From the NCBI RefSeq assembly GCF_013267195.1, contig NZ_CP053941.1, forward strand, positions 744,001-808,000: a DNA stretch of 64,000 nucleotides, in the 5' to 3' direction. Below, in pieces: positions 27,687 through 36,841 of this stretch. This DNA comes from Halorubrum salinarum (GTDB taxonomy: Archaea > Halobacteriota > Halobacteria > Halobacteriales > Haloferacaceae). The translations under genes and the position numbers were made by a program. Position 1 is the first letter of the stretch. Each line of letters starts with the position of its first letter. The notes under the pieces are model-generated. The model saw only the letters and a program-made list of their open reading frames with translations. It ran no database searches and was not told where the DNA came from.

Positions 27687-28371
27687 CGCGTTAAGTTTGG
27701 CGTGAATTGTGGTAGACGGCGAAGGCTTCGAGCCAGTTTTGAGCTGTCTCTAACGCGACATTGCTGAAACTATTCGCAAACGATGATGTTCGGCGTTCTA
27801 TTTCCCAAAAGACACGTTCGATAGCATTCCGATTTCCATGTTGAATGACTTGAAATCGATAGCCGTCTTCAGCGAGAACTGATCCGAGATAGTCTGCGTC
27901 ATCGACGAGAAATTTCACGCTATCGAGCTGATAGCGGCGGTGGAGCTCGGTGAGAAACCATTGCGTCGTCTGTTTATTTGCGGTCGGATAGAGACTCACG
28001 TGAAGGATCTCGTTCGTCTGCGGATCAACCGCGCCGTACAGCCAGAACTTCTGTCCGTGGCGGCGGATCATCTTTTCGTTAACCGCGAGTTGATCCTCTG
28101 AGACGGTCGAGATCGGCTGTAAATCGGCTTTATGAACCCAATTATGGATCGCAACATGACTCCGCTTGATCCCAAATAGTTCAAGATGTTTACTTACCTC
28201 ACGTAGTGACATACCGACCAAGTGACAGCGAATCCCTATTTCAATCGCCCAGCGTGGAGTTCGATCTCGCTCCACAAACGACAAGTCGATCCACGCGATA
28301 CGTCCACTGAGGCGGTCGAATTCTGTCATAAACACTCAGAACTCGTCCGCCTCATCCTCTGACTTAACGCG
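27687..28371 (-). mobile_element. Apparently complete IS6-family element
   Basis: About 685 bp with 10-bp perfect inverted ends, CGCGTTAAGT at 27687-27696 and its complement at 28362-28371, enclosing one intact transposase gene. True ends may extend a few bases (GGTCGCGTTAAG on the left). No clear 8-bp target duplication is visible. Two partial copies of its 3' end lie at 6890-7094 and 24045-24084. Confidence 0.75.
27691..28335 (-). CDS. IS6-family transposase
   Basis: 214 residues, normal for haloarchaeal IS6 (ISH14/15-like) transposases. An N-terminal HTH-like part (MSLREVSKHLELFGIKRSHV) is followed by the DDE catalytic core: Asp in YGAVDPQTNE, Asp in KFLVDDADYL and Glu in NAIERVFWEIERR. 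The reading frame is complete, so this is probably the active source of the two remnants elsewhere in the window. It would mobilise by replicative transposition. The stop codon falls inside the element's terminal repeat. Confidence 0.92.
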   Translation of the reverse strand: MFMTEFDRLSGRIAWIDLSFVERDRTPRWAIEIGIRCHLVGMSLREVSKHLELFGIKRSHVAIHNWVHKADLQPISTVSEDQLAVNEKMIRRHGQKFWLYGAVDPQTNEILHVSLYPTANKQTTQWFLTELHRRYQLDSVKFLVDDADYLGSVLAEDGYRFQVIQHGNRNAIERVFWEIERRTSSFANSFSNVALETAQNWLEAFAVYHNSRQT

Positions 28372-28661
28372 TCGCGTAAATCATACCGTCTGCTTACTTG
28401 TTGGAGTGTACATTCTCAGCAAGCGGACGTTCCTTTTTCGACTGAATTATGAGCGACTGTAAGAAGCTGATCCTTCCAAGGAATTAGCGGTCAATTATGC
28501 TAAGTGTGCTAACTATTTTTATTCCACTCTGTAGCGGGAAGTTAAGATTCCAACCGTATAGCAAGCGAAGTTCTTCACGGTGTCCTAACTTACTCTGCCC
28601 ACTGGCGGCTGAACGCTACAATCGAAACCAAGGTCGGAGCCCTTTTATGAACAGTGAGGTA

Positions 28662-28671
28662 TATACATAGA
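28662..28671 (+). promoter_or_regulatory. TATA-like element ahead of the ABC exporter gene
   Basis: TATATACATA about 21-30 bp before the ATG at 28692 fits a haloarchaeal promoter with a very short leader. The rest of 28372-28661 contains no gene I can support. Confidence 0.45.
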
Positions 28672-28691
28672 TATAGGCCAATCACATAAAT

Positions 28692-30497
28692 ATGTCTGAA
28701 TCTGAGCAATCCGATGTTTCACGCAAAGAAAAAATTGATGCGCTACTTGATGTCGCGCGTTTCAATCCGAAGTTCACGAGTCTAATTATCGGCTTGGGAC
28801 TCGTTTCGGCGATACTGGAGAGTGTTGGGCTGAGCTTTATTCTCCCGGTTATCGAGATTGTACAGTTGGATGATCCAGTCGCCGAAGCAGACGGGTTGCT
28901 AGCTGTCTTCGTGGCCGTGTATCAGATGCTCGGGATCCCATTCACGCTCGGGTTCGTTATTGCCGGTGTCGCGGGCGTGATGACGCTCCGGTACACGTCC
29001 AGTTTCGTTGTAGCGTGGCTCCGTGCTGCACTCCGAACATATTATGTACGAGATTTACAAATGCGAGCCTTCAGAAATGTACTAGATGCTCGGGTTAAAT
29101 ATTTCGACAAGGAAGGTTCAGATGACATGCTCAACGCAATCGTCACCCAAACTAACTTCGCTGGCAGATCAATAATGCGTGCTGTACAGCTCTCGCAGAC
29201 ATTCTTTATATCCGCTGCGTATCTATTCATTGCGGTTGTGATCGCGCCGTGGCTCACTTTGTTTGCGCTTGTCGTACTTGGTGGCTTGACTGTTTTCCTG
29301 CGGTTTGTCGTTGAACCTGGGTATGAAATCGGCGATCGGGTTGCTGAAGCAAACGAACGGCGGCAAGAAGCGGCACAGGCCGGAGCCCAGGGAATCAGGG
29401 ACATCCGAATCTTTGGATTGACTGAGGAATTATACGAGGACTTCACTGACGCAATCGATCAGTACACTCGCTCCCGTATCACGCTCCGGCGCAATGAGGC
29501 CGCGATCAATAATTTTTACCAACTTGGCGTTGCTGTGTCTGTGTTCGTGCTGATTTACTTGGCACTGACCTTTGCCGACCTCTCAATTGGTGCTCTCGGG
29601 CTGTTCCTGTTCGCGATGTTCCGCCTTGGTCCAAGGATAAGTAATCTCAACCAGAAATTTTATAACTTGGAGAATGATTTGCCACATCTGGTTCGAACAC
29701 AAAGATTCATCGAGGAACTTGAAGGGCAGGAAGAGCCAAATGATCCTGTACATGAGGTCCCACCCGAGATCACAGATATCGAGTTCGATGATGTCTGGTT
29801 CTCCTACGACGAACAAGAACCGGTCTTGGAAGGCGTCGACTTTGAGGTCAAGAAGGGCGAGTACATTGCATTCGTCGGTCATTCTGGAGCAGGCAAATCA
29901 ACCATCGTGTCCTTATTAGCGCGCCTGTATCGATTTGAGAACGGCGACATCCGAGCGAACGGCATACCGATCGACAAGATGGACATCACCGAGTGGCGTG
30001 ACAGGCTGTCGGTCGTACGCCAAAGTCCGTTTATATTCAACGACACCCTCCGGTACAACCTTACGGTTGGGAACCGGGAAGTAACAAAAAAAGAGTTGGA
30101 TCGTGTTAGTGAGATCGCTCAAGTTGACGAGTTCTTCGACGAACTCCCTGACGGATACGACACAATGCTGGGTGACGACGGTGTTCGGCTCTCTGGCGGC
30201 CAGAAACAGCGCGTTGCCCTGGCACGGGCCTTGTTAGAGGATGCGGATTTATTGATTCTTGATGAAGCGACGAGCGATCTCGATTCGAATCTCGAACAGG
30301 AAGTCCAAGCCGCGATAGAACAGATGGATCAAGACTACGCAATGATCACCATTGCCCATCGCCTCTCGACCGTCCAGAATGCGGACCGAATATACACAAT
30401 GGAAGATGGAGAAGTGACCGAAGTCGGGACACACACAGAGTTGATGGACAACGGCGGACCGTATGAAAAGCTGTATAAGATTCAATCTGGCGGGTAA
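28692..30497 (+). CDS. ABC transporter, fused permease-ATPase (lipid-linked glycan flippase candidate)
   Basis: 601 residues. Six-helix exporter-type membrane domain (about residues 28-320) followed by one nucleotide-binding domain with Walker A GHSGAGKST (about 396-404), Q-loop VVRQSPFIF, signature LSGGQKQR (about 500), Walker B LLILDEATSD (about 515-524) and the H-loop IAHRLSTV. The half-transporter would act as a homodimer. MsbA/PglK-type exporters flip lipid-linked oligosaccharides or lipids, and the glycosyltransferase neighbourhood makes this the likely export or flipping step of the island. It lies in its own transcription unit with a TATA-like box upstream. Substrate is inferred. Confidence 0.9.
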   Translation: MSESEQSDVSRKEKIDALLDVARFNPKFTSLIIGLGLVSAILESVGLSFILPVIEIVQLDDPVAEADGLLAVFVAVYQMLGIPFTLGFVIAGVAGVMTLRYTSSFVVAWLRAALRTYYVRDLQMRAFRNVLDARVKYFDKEGSDDMLNAIVTQTNFAGRSIMRAVQLSQTFFISAAYLFIAVVIAPWLTLFALVVLGGLTVFLRFVVEPGYEIGDRVAEANERRQEAAQAGAQGIRDIRIFGLTEELYEDFTDAIDQYTRSRITLRRNEAAINNFYQLGVAVSVFVLIYLALTFADLSIGALGLFLFAMFRLGPRISNLNQKFYNLENDLPHLVRTQRFIEELEGQEEPNDPVHEVPPEITDIEFDDVWFSYDEQEPVLEGVDFEVKKGEYIAFVGHSGAGKSTIVSLLARLYRFENGDIRANGIPIDKMDITEWRDRLSVVRQSPFIFNDTLRYNLTVGNREVTKKELDRVSEIAQVDEFFDELPDGYDTMLGDDGVRLSGGQKQRVALARALLEDADLLILDEATSDLDSNLEQEVQAAIEQMDQDYAMITIAHRLSTVQNADRIYTMEDGEVTEVGTHTELMDNGGPYEKLYKIQSGG

Positions 30498-30566
30498 ACC
30501 GTTGATTGCCCGGGATATGGCGCGGAGATTTTGTGACTTAGCTTGATAATATACGCCCTTGATAGG

Positions 30567-30580
30567 ATGAAAGCCTGCTA
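30567..30580 (+). repeat. Left 14-bp inverted repeat around the IS110 unit
   Basis: ATGAAAGCCTGCTA; the exact reverse complement occurs at 31969-31982, enclosing the IS110 transposase gene and its leader. Confidence 0.6.
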
Positions 30581-30590
30581 AGTCCCCAGC

Positions 30591-30754
30591 GCATGGAGTA
30601 AGAATGGGGTGGTAAAGGCCGATGCTACACAGGCGTCTTCGAACGCGTGCTCTTGATTGGTCTACGTGCCAAGGAAGCCACACATGGGACGCCGCCCGTC
30701 TGTCTGTCCGACAGACGGGCGGCAAGCCCGAATAGGTGTGTCTCTACTCCATGC
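30591..30754 (+). ncRNA. Candidate bridge RNA of the IS110 element
   Basis: The ~164-nt segment before the transposase can be closed by a 10-bp perfect stem, GCATGGAGTA (30591-30600) with TACTCCATGC (30745-30754). It contains a 14-bp perfect hairpin, GCCGCCCGTCTGTC (30691-30704), loop TGTCC, GACAGACGGGCGGC (30710-30723). IS110-group elements are known to encode a structured bridge RNA of ~150-200 nt in the left non-coding end, next to the recombinase gene. Position, size and pairing fit; transcription and the two targeting loops are not shown. Confidence 0.5.
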
Positions 30755-30775
30755 ACTCCCACTCCAGAGGTCACC

Positions 30776-31778
30776 ATGTACTACCTCGGAATCGACCTTC
30801 ACAAGGACGAATCACACGTCGCTGTTCTGGACAACGATGCCGAGGTTGTCGAAGAGATTCGCGTCACAAACGCGAATCTCGACGAAGTTGCCGAAGAATA
30901 CGCCGGAGCCAAAGCGGTGACCGAAGCAACCAGCAACTACTACACGGTCTACGACACCCTCAACGAACACCTCGACGTGGTTGTCGCAGATCCGAGCCAA
31001 ACCAAGGCGATCGGCTATGCTGAGGTGAAAAACGACCGGCTCGACGCGAAGTTGCTCGCGCAACTTCGCCGAGCCGGTATGATCGCTGAGAGTTATGTCC
31101 CGTCCGAAGAGCTCCGACAGCGCCGCACACTTGTGCGCGGCCGGAAGCGATTAGTTGAGAAACGTACGGACTTCAAAAACGAAGTCCACGCTCTCCTCGA
31201 CAAACACGGGATCACCTACGACTGGGATCCGTTCAGCGTGAACGGGCGAGAAATCCTCGCCGGCGAGGATTTCTCGCTCGGTGTGGTCGGCGATCAGCTG
31301 ATAGAGTCGTTCCTCTCGATCATCGACGGGTTAACCGCTCAAATCGAGGAACTCGAAACGCTGATCGAGGAAACCGCTGCGTCTCTCGAGGAGACGCAGC
31401 TGTTGATGACGATTCCGGGCGTGAGTTTCTACTCGCCGCTGCTAATCACCTCAGAGATCGGTGAGATCGACCGGTTCGACGAGGCGAAGCAGGTCGTGAG
31501 TTACGCGGGATTGGACCCGGTCGTCCGCGAGTCTGGTGACTCGCGGACGGAAGGGTCAATCTCGAAGCGCGGAGGTGGAGACTTACACTGGATCCTCGTG
31601 TGTTCAAACAGCAGTTCACCGGTGTAACGATCCATATATTGGACGGTTCTACGCTCGATTGAAACAACGGAAGAACCACCAGATAGCGATCGTCGCAACG
31701 GCGCGAAAGCTGCTCGTGTCGATCTTACATATGCTGGAGCGTGAGGAGGTGTACGATCCACCAGAGGTGAGTGCCTAA
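30776..31778 (+). pseudogene. IS110-family transposase/recombinase with late frameshift
   Basis: From the ATG at 30776 the DEDD RuvC-like domain is intact: Asp7 (YLGIDLHKDE), Glu50 (AVTEATSNYY), and Asp87/Asp90 (KNDRLDAKLLAQL), then a coiled-coil linker and the Tnp20 domain (TIPGVSFYSPLLITSEIG, SYAGLDPVVRESGDS, ISKRGG). At about 31591 four extra bases (TGTT after CTCGTG) shift the frame, and the natural C-terminus (QTAVHRCNDPYIGRFYARLK to PPEVSA, ending 31778) continues in the next frame. The frame ends at 31627 instead. It is recent decay, since the rest is clean. The leader may still make RNA. Confidence 0.85.
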
Positions 31779-31968
31779 GAGCCGTCGAGCCGGCGGCCCT
31801 CATCGGCCGGTCGCAGCGGATGTGAGCCACAGCTAGCGCGTTCACGTTCTGACCGCCTGCCGGTTGGTTCCTGAGCTATCACCGTGCCTGCTTGTAGTTT
31901 TCTCTCGTGACCAAGCTCGGCATCGATCCCGGGGAAAAATATAGTATCGCAGACGTGGTTTGTTGTGC

Positions 31969-31982
31969 TAGCAGGCTTTCAT
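31969..31982 (-). repeat. Right 14-bp inverted repeat around the IS110 unit
   Basis: TAGCAGGCTTTCAT, complement of 30567-30580. The segment 31779-31968 between gene and repeat has no open frame of note. Confidence 0.6.
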
Positions 31983-31984
31983 AG

Positions 31985-32640
31985 GTGTGTAGCACATTGT
32001 TGATTCCAGAGAATAACTCTGACAGTGTGTTTGAGCGCTTCTCTTCCGGGTTTGCGGTAGAGTTCTCGTCTGAGTTGGAACGCGCGGAAATACTGTGTGA
32101 GACGATCTTTTGAGATGCCTTAATACGGCGAGAGCCACACGTCGCTGGCGCGACGGTGGCTCTCGCCCGTGTTCACGTGAGCCGTATCATCGGCGTACTT
32201 ACCGTCTCCGTGAACGACGTATTCGCGGTCGAATGTTCCGTCTTCTACAAGTGGATCGTACGCGCAAAATCCACCGGTATAGCAGATGAGAGGCTCTTGC
32301 TTGCGGTTAGCCAGCAGGAGCCGAGTCGTCGATTCATCTGCGGATTTCGCTGGCACGATGTATCGGTGCTCGGTGCCACGATCTACGAGAACGAACACGG
32401 GTGGTTTGTCTTGGTCATACGTTCCGTGTCCGCGTGGAGAGAGGCCGCGAGAGCGCGACCATCGGTCGCGCCTACAACCTTTGAGAGCAGTAGAGACGTA
32501 GAAATCGTCAATTCGACCGGGCCAACGAGATCGAGTGACGGCGCGTCGAGCGCTTCGGTGAAGCGCTCGACACGCCTATGAATCGTTTTGTGGTGACTTC
32601 GATTTCGCACTGTAACTACCTAAAGCTCGTATTAAACCGG
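31985..32640 (-). pseudogene. IS1595-like transposase remnant
   Basis: The open stretch 32398-32120 (minus strand) reads VFVLVDRGTEHRYIVPAKSA, GGFCAYDPLVEDGTFDREYV, VHGDGKYADDTAHVNTGESH, the catalytic region of an IS1595/ISXO2-type DDE transposase with its late HVNxxES motif. It continues after a stop as GISKDRLTQYFRAFQLRREL. Upstream (to about 32640) only short pieces such as GRIDDFYVSTALKG are legible in shifted frames. Inactive. Confidence 0.65.
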
Positions 32641-32764
32641 AGAAGGGCGTAGACCGAAAACAGCCACTTGCGGAGCGCGATCTTCGAATGAGCGAAGATT
32701 GTGCCAGTTTTAGGTTAAATGTGCGGCCGCAATCCTTACACAGGTACCGCTAAAATTGTCCATA

Positions 32765-32799
32765 GCTGCCGTTTCTGACTGTTCGGTCAGAACGGCAGC
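32765..32799. repeat. Strong isolated hairpin
   Basis: GCTGCCGTTTCTGAC, loop TGTTCG, GTCAGAACGGCAGC: 14 paired bases with a single bulged T. It stands in the gene-free stretch 32641-32915 between two transposase remnants. It may be a terminator or the end of a small mobile element. Confidence 0.5.
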
Positions 32800-32915
32800 G
32801 GGGACAAGTCACACCGTCACGCCAGCGAACCTGTTGTAGCTGCTATGTTGAATAGCGATCGTATCTACGGATACCACCGGTTTAGAACGGTGAAGCCGAA
32901 GATATCGAACCTGCC

Positions 32916-33723
32916 ATGGAAATCGACATCCTCAATTTCATCGAACAGCGTCGTCACCTAGCTAAACAAGCGTTGGGAAAGCACGCGGGCGAGCCCGCCA
33001 ACAGCGGGTTCGCCCGCTGGATTCATATCGTCCTCCACTGTTTTCGAGTCGAAGACGGCCACGGCTACCACGAAACGCCGAATCGGCTGAAGTTCGTGAC
33101 ACTCACGGGTTAGATTGGTACGATCTCCGCGATCACACCACGCTCTACAGGTCGTTTGATCGGCTGAAAATATGGGTGTAGCGGGCGCTGCTGCGCGGAA
33201 ACGCCCAGCAGCACCCGCACGGTCACGCTGCGCTCGACAGCACATTCTTCGATCGGTGACGCGCGTCCTCCTACTTCCGCCAGCGAGCAGGACGGACATT
33301 ACAGACGCTAAAAGTGACAATATTAACTTATATGGAATCGCGGACTGTTCTCGACGCTCACATCGCAGTGCGGTGGAAGCACGATACGAAAATGGGACGC
33401 AGGTCGTCCGCCGAAACGCGGACGACCTGTAGTCCGTCGCCGTCGACAACGTCTTCCAAGACTGGCACACCGAGTACGAAATCGTCGCACATGACGTTGA
33501 ATATCTCGTTCATTATCTTGACTCGTCAGACAACGCAGCCGCAAACAACGCGCTCAACGGAGCAAACGGCTACTCTCGGCGGTGGATGGCCGAAACATCG
33601 TACTTGACAGCATAGCGCTCGCTCGGCGATACCGTGCGAGCGCTGGGCTGGTATCGGCAGTTCCGTGAAATCGTCTTGATGTTCGCCATCAAAAACACAG
33701 AACCGCTGTATGAACCGCTGTAA
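32916..33723 (+). pseudogene. IS5-family transposase (second subgroup), decayed
   Basis: MEIDILNFIEQRRHLAKQAL starts the frame at 32916, with GFARWIHIVLHCFRVEDGHG and NRLKFVTLT. After a stop at 33111 the sense continues in other frames: DLRDHTTLYRSFDRLKIWV, HAALDSTFFDR, RWKHDTKMG, VVRRNADDL, YEIVAHDVEYLVHY, NGYSRRWMAETS and YRQFREIVLMFAIKN, ending near 33723. Several frameshifts and lost segments. Confidence 0.75.
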
Positions 33724-33987
33724 CCGTGTCTTAACATCTATTCAACACAGCAGGTGTAGCAGGTCCGTTGCGACCGGCTCCGACCCAAACACATCCAGCG
33801 GAATCATTCGTGTCGGACACCGCTGACGCGGTGCCTTTGTCCTCTTTGACTCCACAGCGACAGCTTGCCAATATCAACAATCTCCTACAGAAGCGCGTAA
33901 CAAGAATTTGAGCAGGACGTACCACATACCATATATTACGGCAGTGTCAAATACATATGGCTTGCTAAGTGTACTAACACATATGTA

Positions 33988-35031
33988 TTAAATGTCTTTA
34001 AAAAGGTCTACATACATATCACCTATTTTATTATTATTAAATGGATACACTTTTCTTCCAAGCAATTGTTCAAATGTGATTACTATCTCAACAAATTCAG
34101 ACTCAGTTTGGAACGTATTCTTCGTAGCATAGGGGATATCCCCGACGTCCCGGGCAATAGGCGGAGTCCCACTGGCGATTGCTTCAAGAATCACACGAGG
34201 AAGTCCTTCTGTGAGAGATGGATGAATGAGAAAATCTGCCGCACGGTAGTACTGTGGTACATCATCGGGAGGAACGGATCCAACGACCGTAATATGATCC
34301 TTGTACTGACTTGGAATCGCTAATGATTCAGTCTGTTCTCCGATAAATACGAATTCAAGATCGCTTCGCCTGCGCAGAATCTTTGGAATAGTCCGTTCTA
34401 GCGTTTTTTTTCCTTTTCTTCGAGATATACGCCCAGCAAACAATCCAATATATCGATCAGTATCAAGATCAGCTGTTGGACCATCAGGTGAAAATTTCTC
34501 AGTATCTACGATTGGGGGAATTATCGAAATATCGTTTTCATCTACTCCTCGATTTTTGAGTCGTGTTCGTCCACTCGGCCCAAGCGCGATACAGTGATCG
34601 GCTAAATACAATGGAAACCTTCCGAGGAGATTATTTAATCCGAAATGCTGGAGTTTCTCTATTCCCGATGAAATCTTGTACTCGTAAAACCGATCTCCGC
34701 TGTATCGATATACGAAAGGAATAGAGTAGCGTCTAGCGAGGCTTCCAACGATTGTACCGTGGATCGGAGGACGCGTAATCTGAAAAAGTACATCTGGATT
34801 ACGATTATGTATATAGGAACTTAGGGCCGATATTTCACCTCGAATAGAGGGTTTCTCAGTAGTTCCGTGGATTCCGTCGTACACCCCCCTGACTTCAGCT
34901 ACAACCTCAGGTTCCGTTGTTACCAGATCAGGTGTGAGATTTTGAGAAAGGGCTTCACCGATATGCGAGGCGGCACGGACGATATTGAATGATGAAGCAG
35001 ACCCAATGAAAACTCCAATAGTATCTCCCAT
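33988..35031 (-). CDS. Glycosyltransferase family 4-like (GT-B)
   Basis: 347 residues. The C-terminal donor domain is typical of GT4: IGLFAGRISRRKGKKTL, FVFIGEQ, HITVVGSVPPDDVPQYYRAA, and DFLIHPSLTEGLPRVILEAIASGTPPIARDVG with the E-x7-E type motif (EGLPRVILE). The N-terminal acceptor domain starts GVFIGSASSFNIVRAASHIG. It is a retaining transferase using a nucleotide sugar at the cytoplasmic face. It is divergent from the AlkP-family gene at 35178, with a 146-bp shared promoter region. The DNA is AT-rich. Sugar specificity unknown. Confidence 0.88.
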   Translation of the reverse strand: MGDTIGVFIGSASSFNIVRAASHIGEALSQNLTPDLVTTEPEVVAEVRGVYDGIHGTTEKPSIRGEISALSSYIHNRNPDVLFQITRPPIHGTIVGSLARRYSIPFVYRYSGDRFYEYKISSGIEKLQHFGLNNLLGRFPLYLADHCIALGPSGRTRLKNRGVDENDISIIPPIVDTEKFSPDGPTADLDTDRYIGLFAGRISRRKGKKTLERTIPKILRRRSDLEFVFIGEQTESLAIPSQYKDHITVVGSVPPDDVPQYYRAADFLIHPSLTEGLPRVILEAIASGTPPIARDVGDIPYATKNTFQTESEFVEIVITFEQLLGRKVYPFNNNKIGDMYVDLFKDI

Positions 35032-35177
35032 CTTGTTCTTGAGATGATTACTCCCTTGTTACCTATAATCTTCTATTTACCGAACTAGTAATCAAGTCAT
35101 TATAATAGGCATATCACGGTCTCTACAAAAGCGTCGTTCCAAAGCGCTTAAATTGTTAACTCAACCTATTGGATACA

Positions 35178-36710
35178 ATGACAAACCCGAAGACGGTCGT
35201 CTTCGGTCTCGACGGCGCACATTTTGAACTGATCGAGCCTTGGCTAGAGGCCGGCCATCTCCCGAACATCAATAGTGTCATATCCACCGGTGTCACAGCA
35301 GATCTTCAGTCTGTACTTCCACCGGTGACGTCTCCCAACTGGAAAGCCTACCTGACTGGGAAAAATCCCGGTAAAATTGGTATCTACTGGTGGGAAAACA
35401 TTGACACAAACGGGCAGAGAGTCTACTATCCGTCAGAACGAAAAAACGCGAACACCGAGTTCTGGGAGCTAATCGCCGAAAAAAAGCAAGCAGGTATCAT
35501 CGGAACGCCAACGACGTATCCGCCGAGATCGGGAAACGGATTCGTCGTGGCAGGCGCACCCGACGGCAAAAACAATAATTACACATCGCCATCTGAACTC
35601 GAAAAACAGCTAGCGAACCAGTTCAATTACCAAGTGACGAAGAGTCACCGAATCAACGTAGATAGCGATAGCGCTGTCGATGAGATTCTCGACCTCATTG
35701 ATCAGCGGTTCAAAGCGGCTAACTACCTGCTTTCCGAGTATGACGCTGATTTTCTCCAAGTAACGACCTTCTATCTGAATTCGCTCCATCACTTCCTGTG
35801 GGACAGCGAGCACACTCTTACTGGATGGCAGACCATCGACAAACATCTCGGAAACTATCTCGACGAGGGCCACAACATCGTATTGATGAGTGACCACGGG
35901 TCGACGCAGATTGAAACCGCTTTCAATGTGAACTCGTGGCTCGAATCTGAAGGCTATCTCACGCTTGATACGACCACGTCGGATCTATTACACCGCTTAG
36001 GCATCACTACTGACCGTCTCATCACCCTTGCGAGTACCTTCGGTGTTCAAAACGTTGCAGAACGCTTAGTACCCGAATGGATACTCAATTATGTTCCAGA
36101 TGATTCTGGAGAGTTAACTCGCGAGAGCAAAACGGAGAATGTGGATTGGGAGGCAACGACTGTGATCGCGAGTGGGCAAGGTCCGGTATACCTGACTGTA
36201 GACCCATCAGAACCCAGATACATACAGTTACAGACTGAATTGAAAGAAAAGCTCGAATCGGTGACGGACCCGGCGGGCAGTTCCATCGCAAACGCAGTGT
36301 ATCGAGGTAAAGAGATCTACGACGGTGCCTACATCGAGGAAGCGCCTGATCTAATCATCGACCAGCGGCCGGGTGTTCATATCACAGGTGGTATCGGGCG
36401 TGAGGAGATATTCACTGATCCGTCAGATGATGGTTGGCTCGCAGAAAACAAGCGGTCCGGTTTGTTTGCTGCGACCGGCCCAGATTTTTCAACTGGTGAA
36501 ATAAAAGATCTATCTATTCTTGACCTCGCTCCGTCCTTTCTACATCTTCACAACTGTGAGGTCCCCAAAGATATGGATGGAGAGGTAAAACGGTCGATAT
36601 TCGATTCGAACAGCGAAGCACGGAATCGACAGATCAGATATCGCGGGTCAGAGGGACAAGAAGCAGAACGAAAACGAATTAGGGAGGCTACTCAGACAAT
36701 CGATTTATAG
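35178..36710 (+). CDS. Type I phosphodiesterase/nucleotide pyrophosphatase-like protein (AlkP superfamily)
   Basis: 510 residues from the ATG at 35178 (a TTG three codons earlier is possible). VVFGLDGAHFELIEPWL gives the first metal ligand (Asp12), PPVTSPNWKAYLTG the nucleophile Thr51 in the PPxTxPxWxxxxTG pattern of phosphodiesterases, and LMSDHGSTQIE the second metal site (Asp239-His240). This places it with archaeal AlkP-fold phosphodiesterases, a group frequent in glycan clusters and suspected of phosphoglycosyl or phospholipid chemistry. The closest relative in the window is 46197-47540. There is no signal peptide, so it acts inside the cell. Confidence 0.87.
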   Translation: MTNPKTVVFGLDGAHFELIEPWLEAGHLPNINSVISTGVTADLQSVLPPVTSPNWKAYLTGKNPGKIGIYWWENIDTNGQRVYYPSERKNANTEFWELIAEKKQAGIIGTPTTYPPRSGNGFVVAGAPDGKNNNYTSPSELEKQLANQFNYQVTKSHRINVDSDSAVDEILDLIDQRFKAANYLLSEYDADFLQVTTFYLNSLHHFLWDSEHTLTGWQTIDKHLGNYLDEGHNIVLMSDHGSTQIETAFNVNSWLESEGYLTLDTTTSDLLHRLGITTDRLITLASTFGVQNVAERLVPEWILNYVPDDSGELTRESKTENVDWEATTVIASGQGPVYLTVDPSEPRYIQLQTELKEKLESVTDPAGSSIANAVYRGKEIYDGAYIEEAPDLIIDQRPGVHITGGIGREEIFTDPSDDGWLAENKRSGLFAATGPDFSTGEIKDLSILDLAPSFLHLHNCEVPKDMDGEVKRSIFDSNSEARNRQIRYRGSEGQEAERKRIREATQTIDL

Positions 36711-36841
36711 TTCTAATGTGAGTTGCGTCATAATATCGACTCTAGAAAACTCTCCACCGACTGGCTATCATCAGCGTTACTCAATCATCGGACTCTGATG
36801 TTGAGAATTCTACTTTACAACGGGACCAATCGTTATATTAG

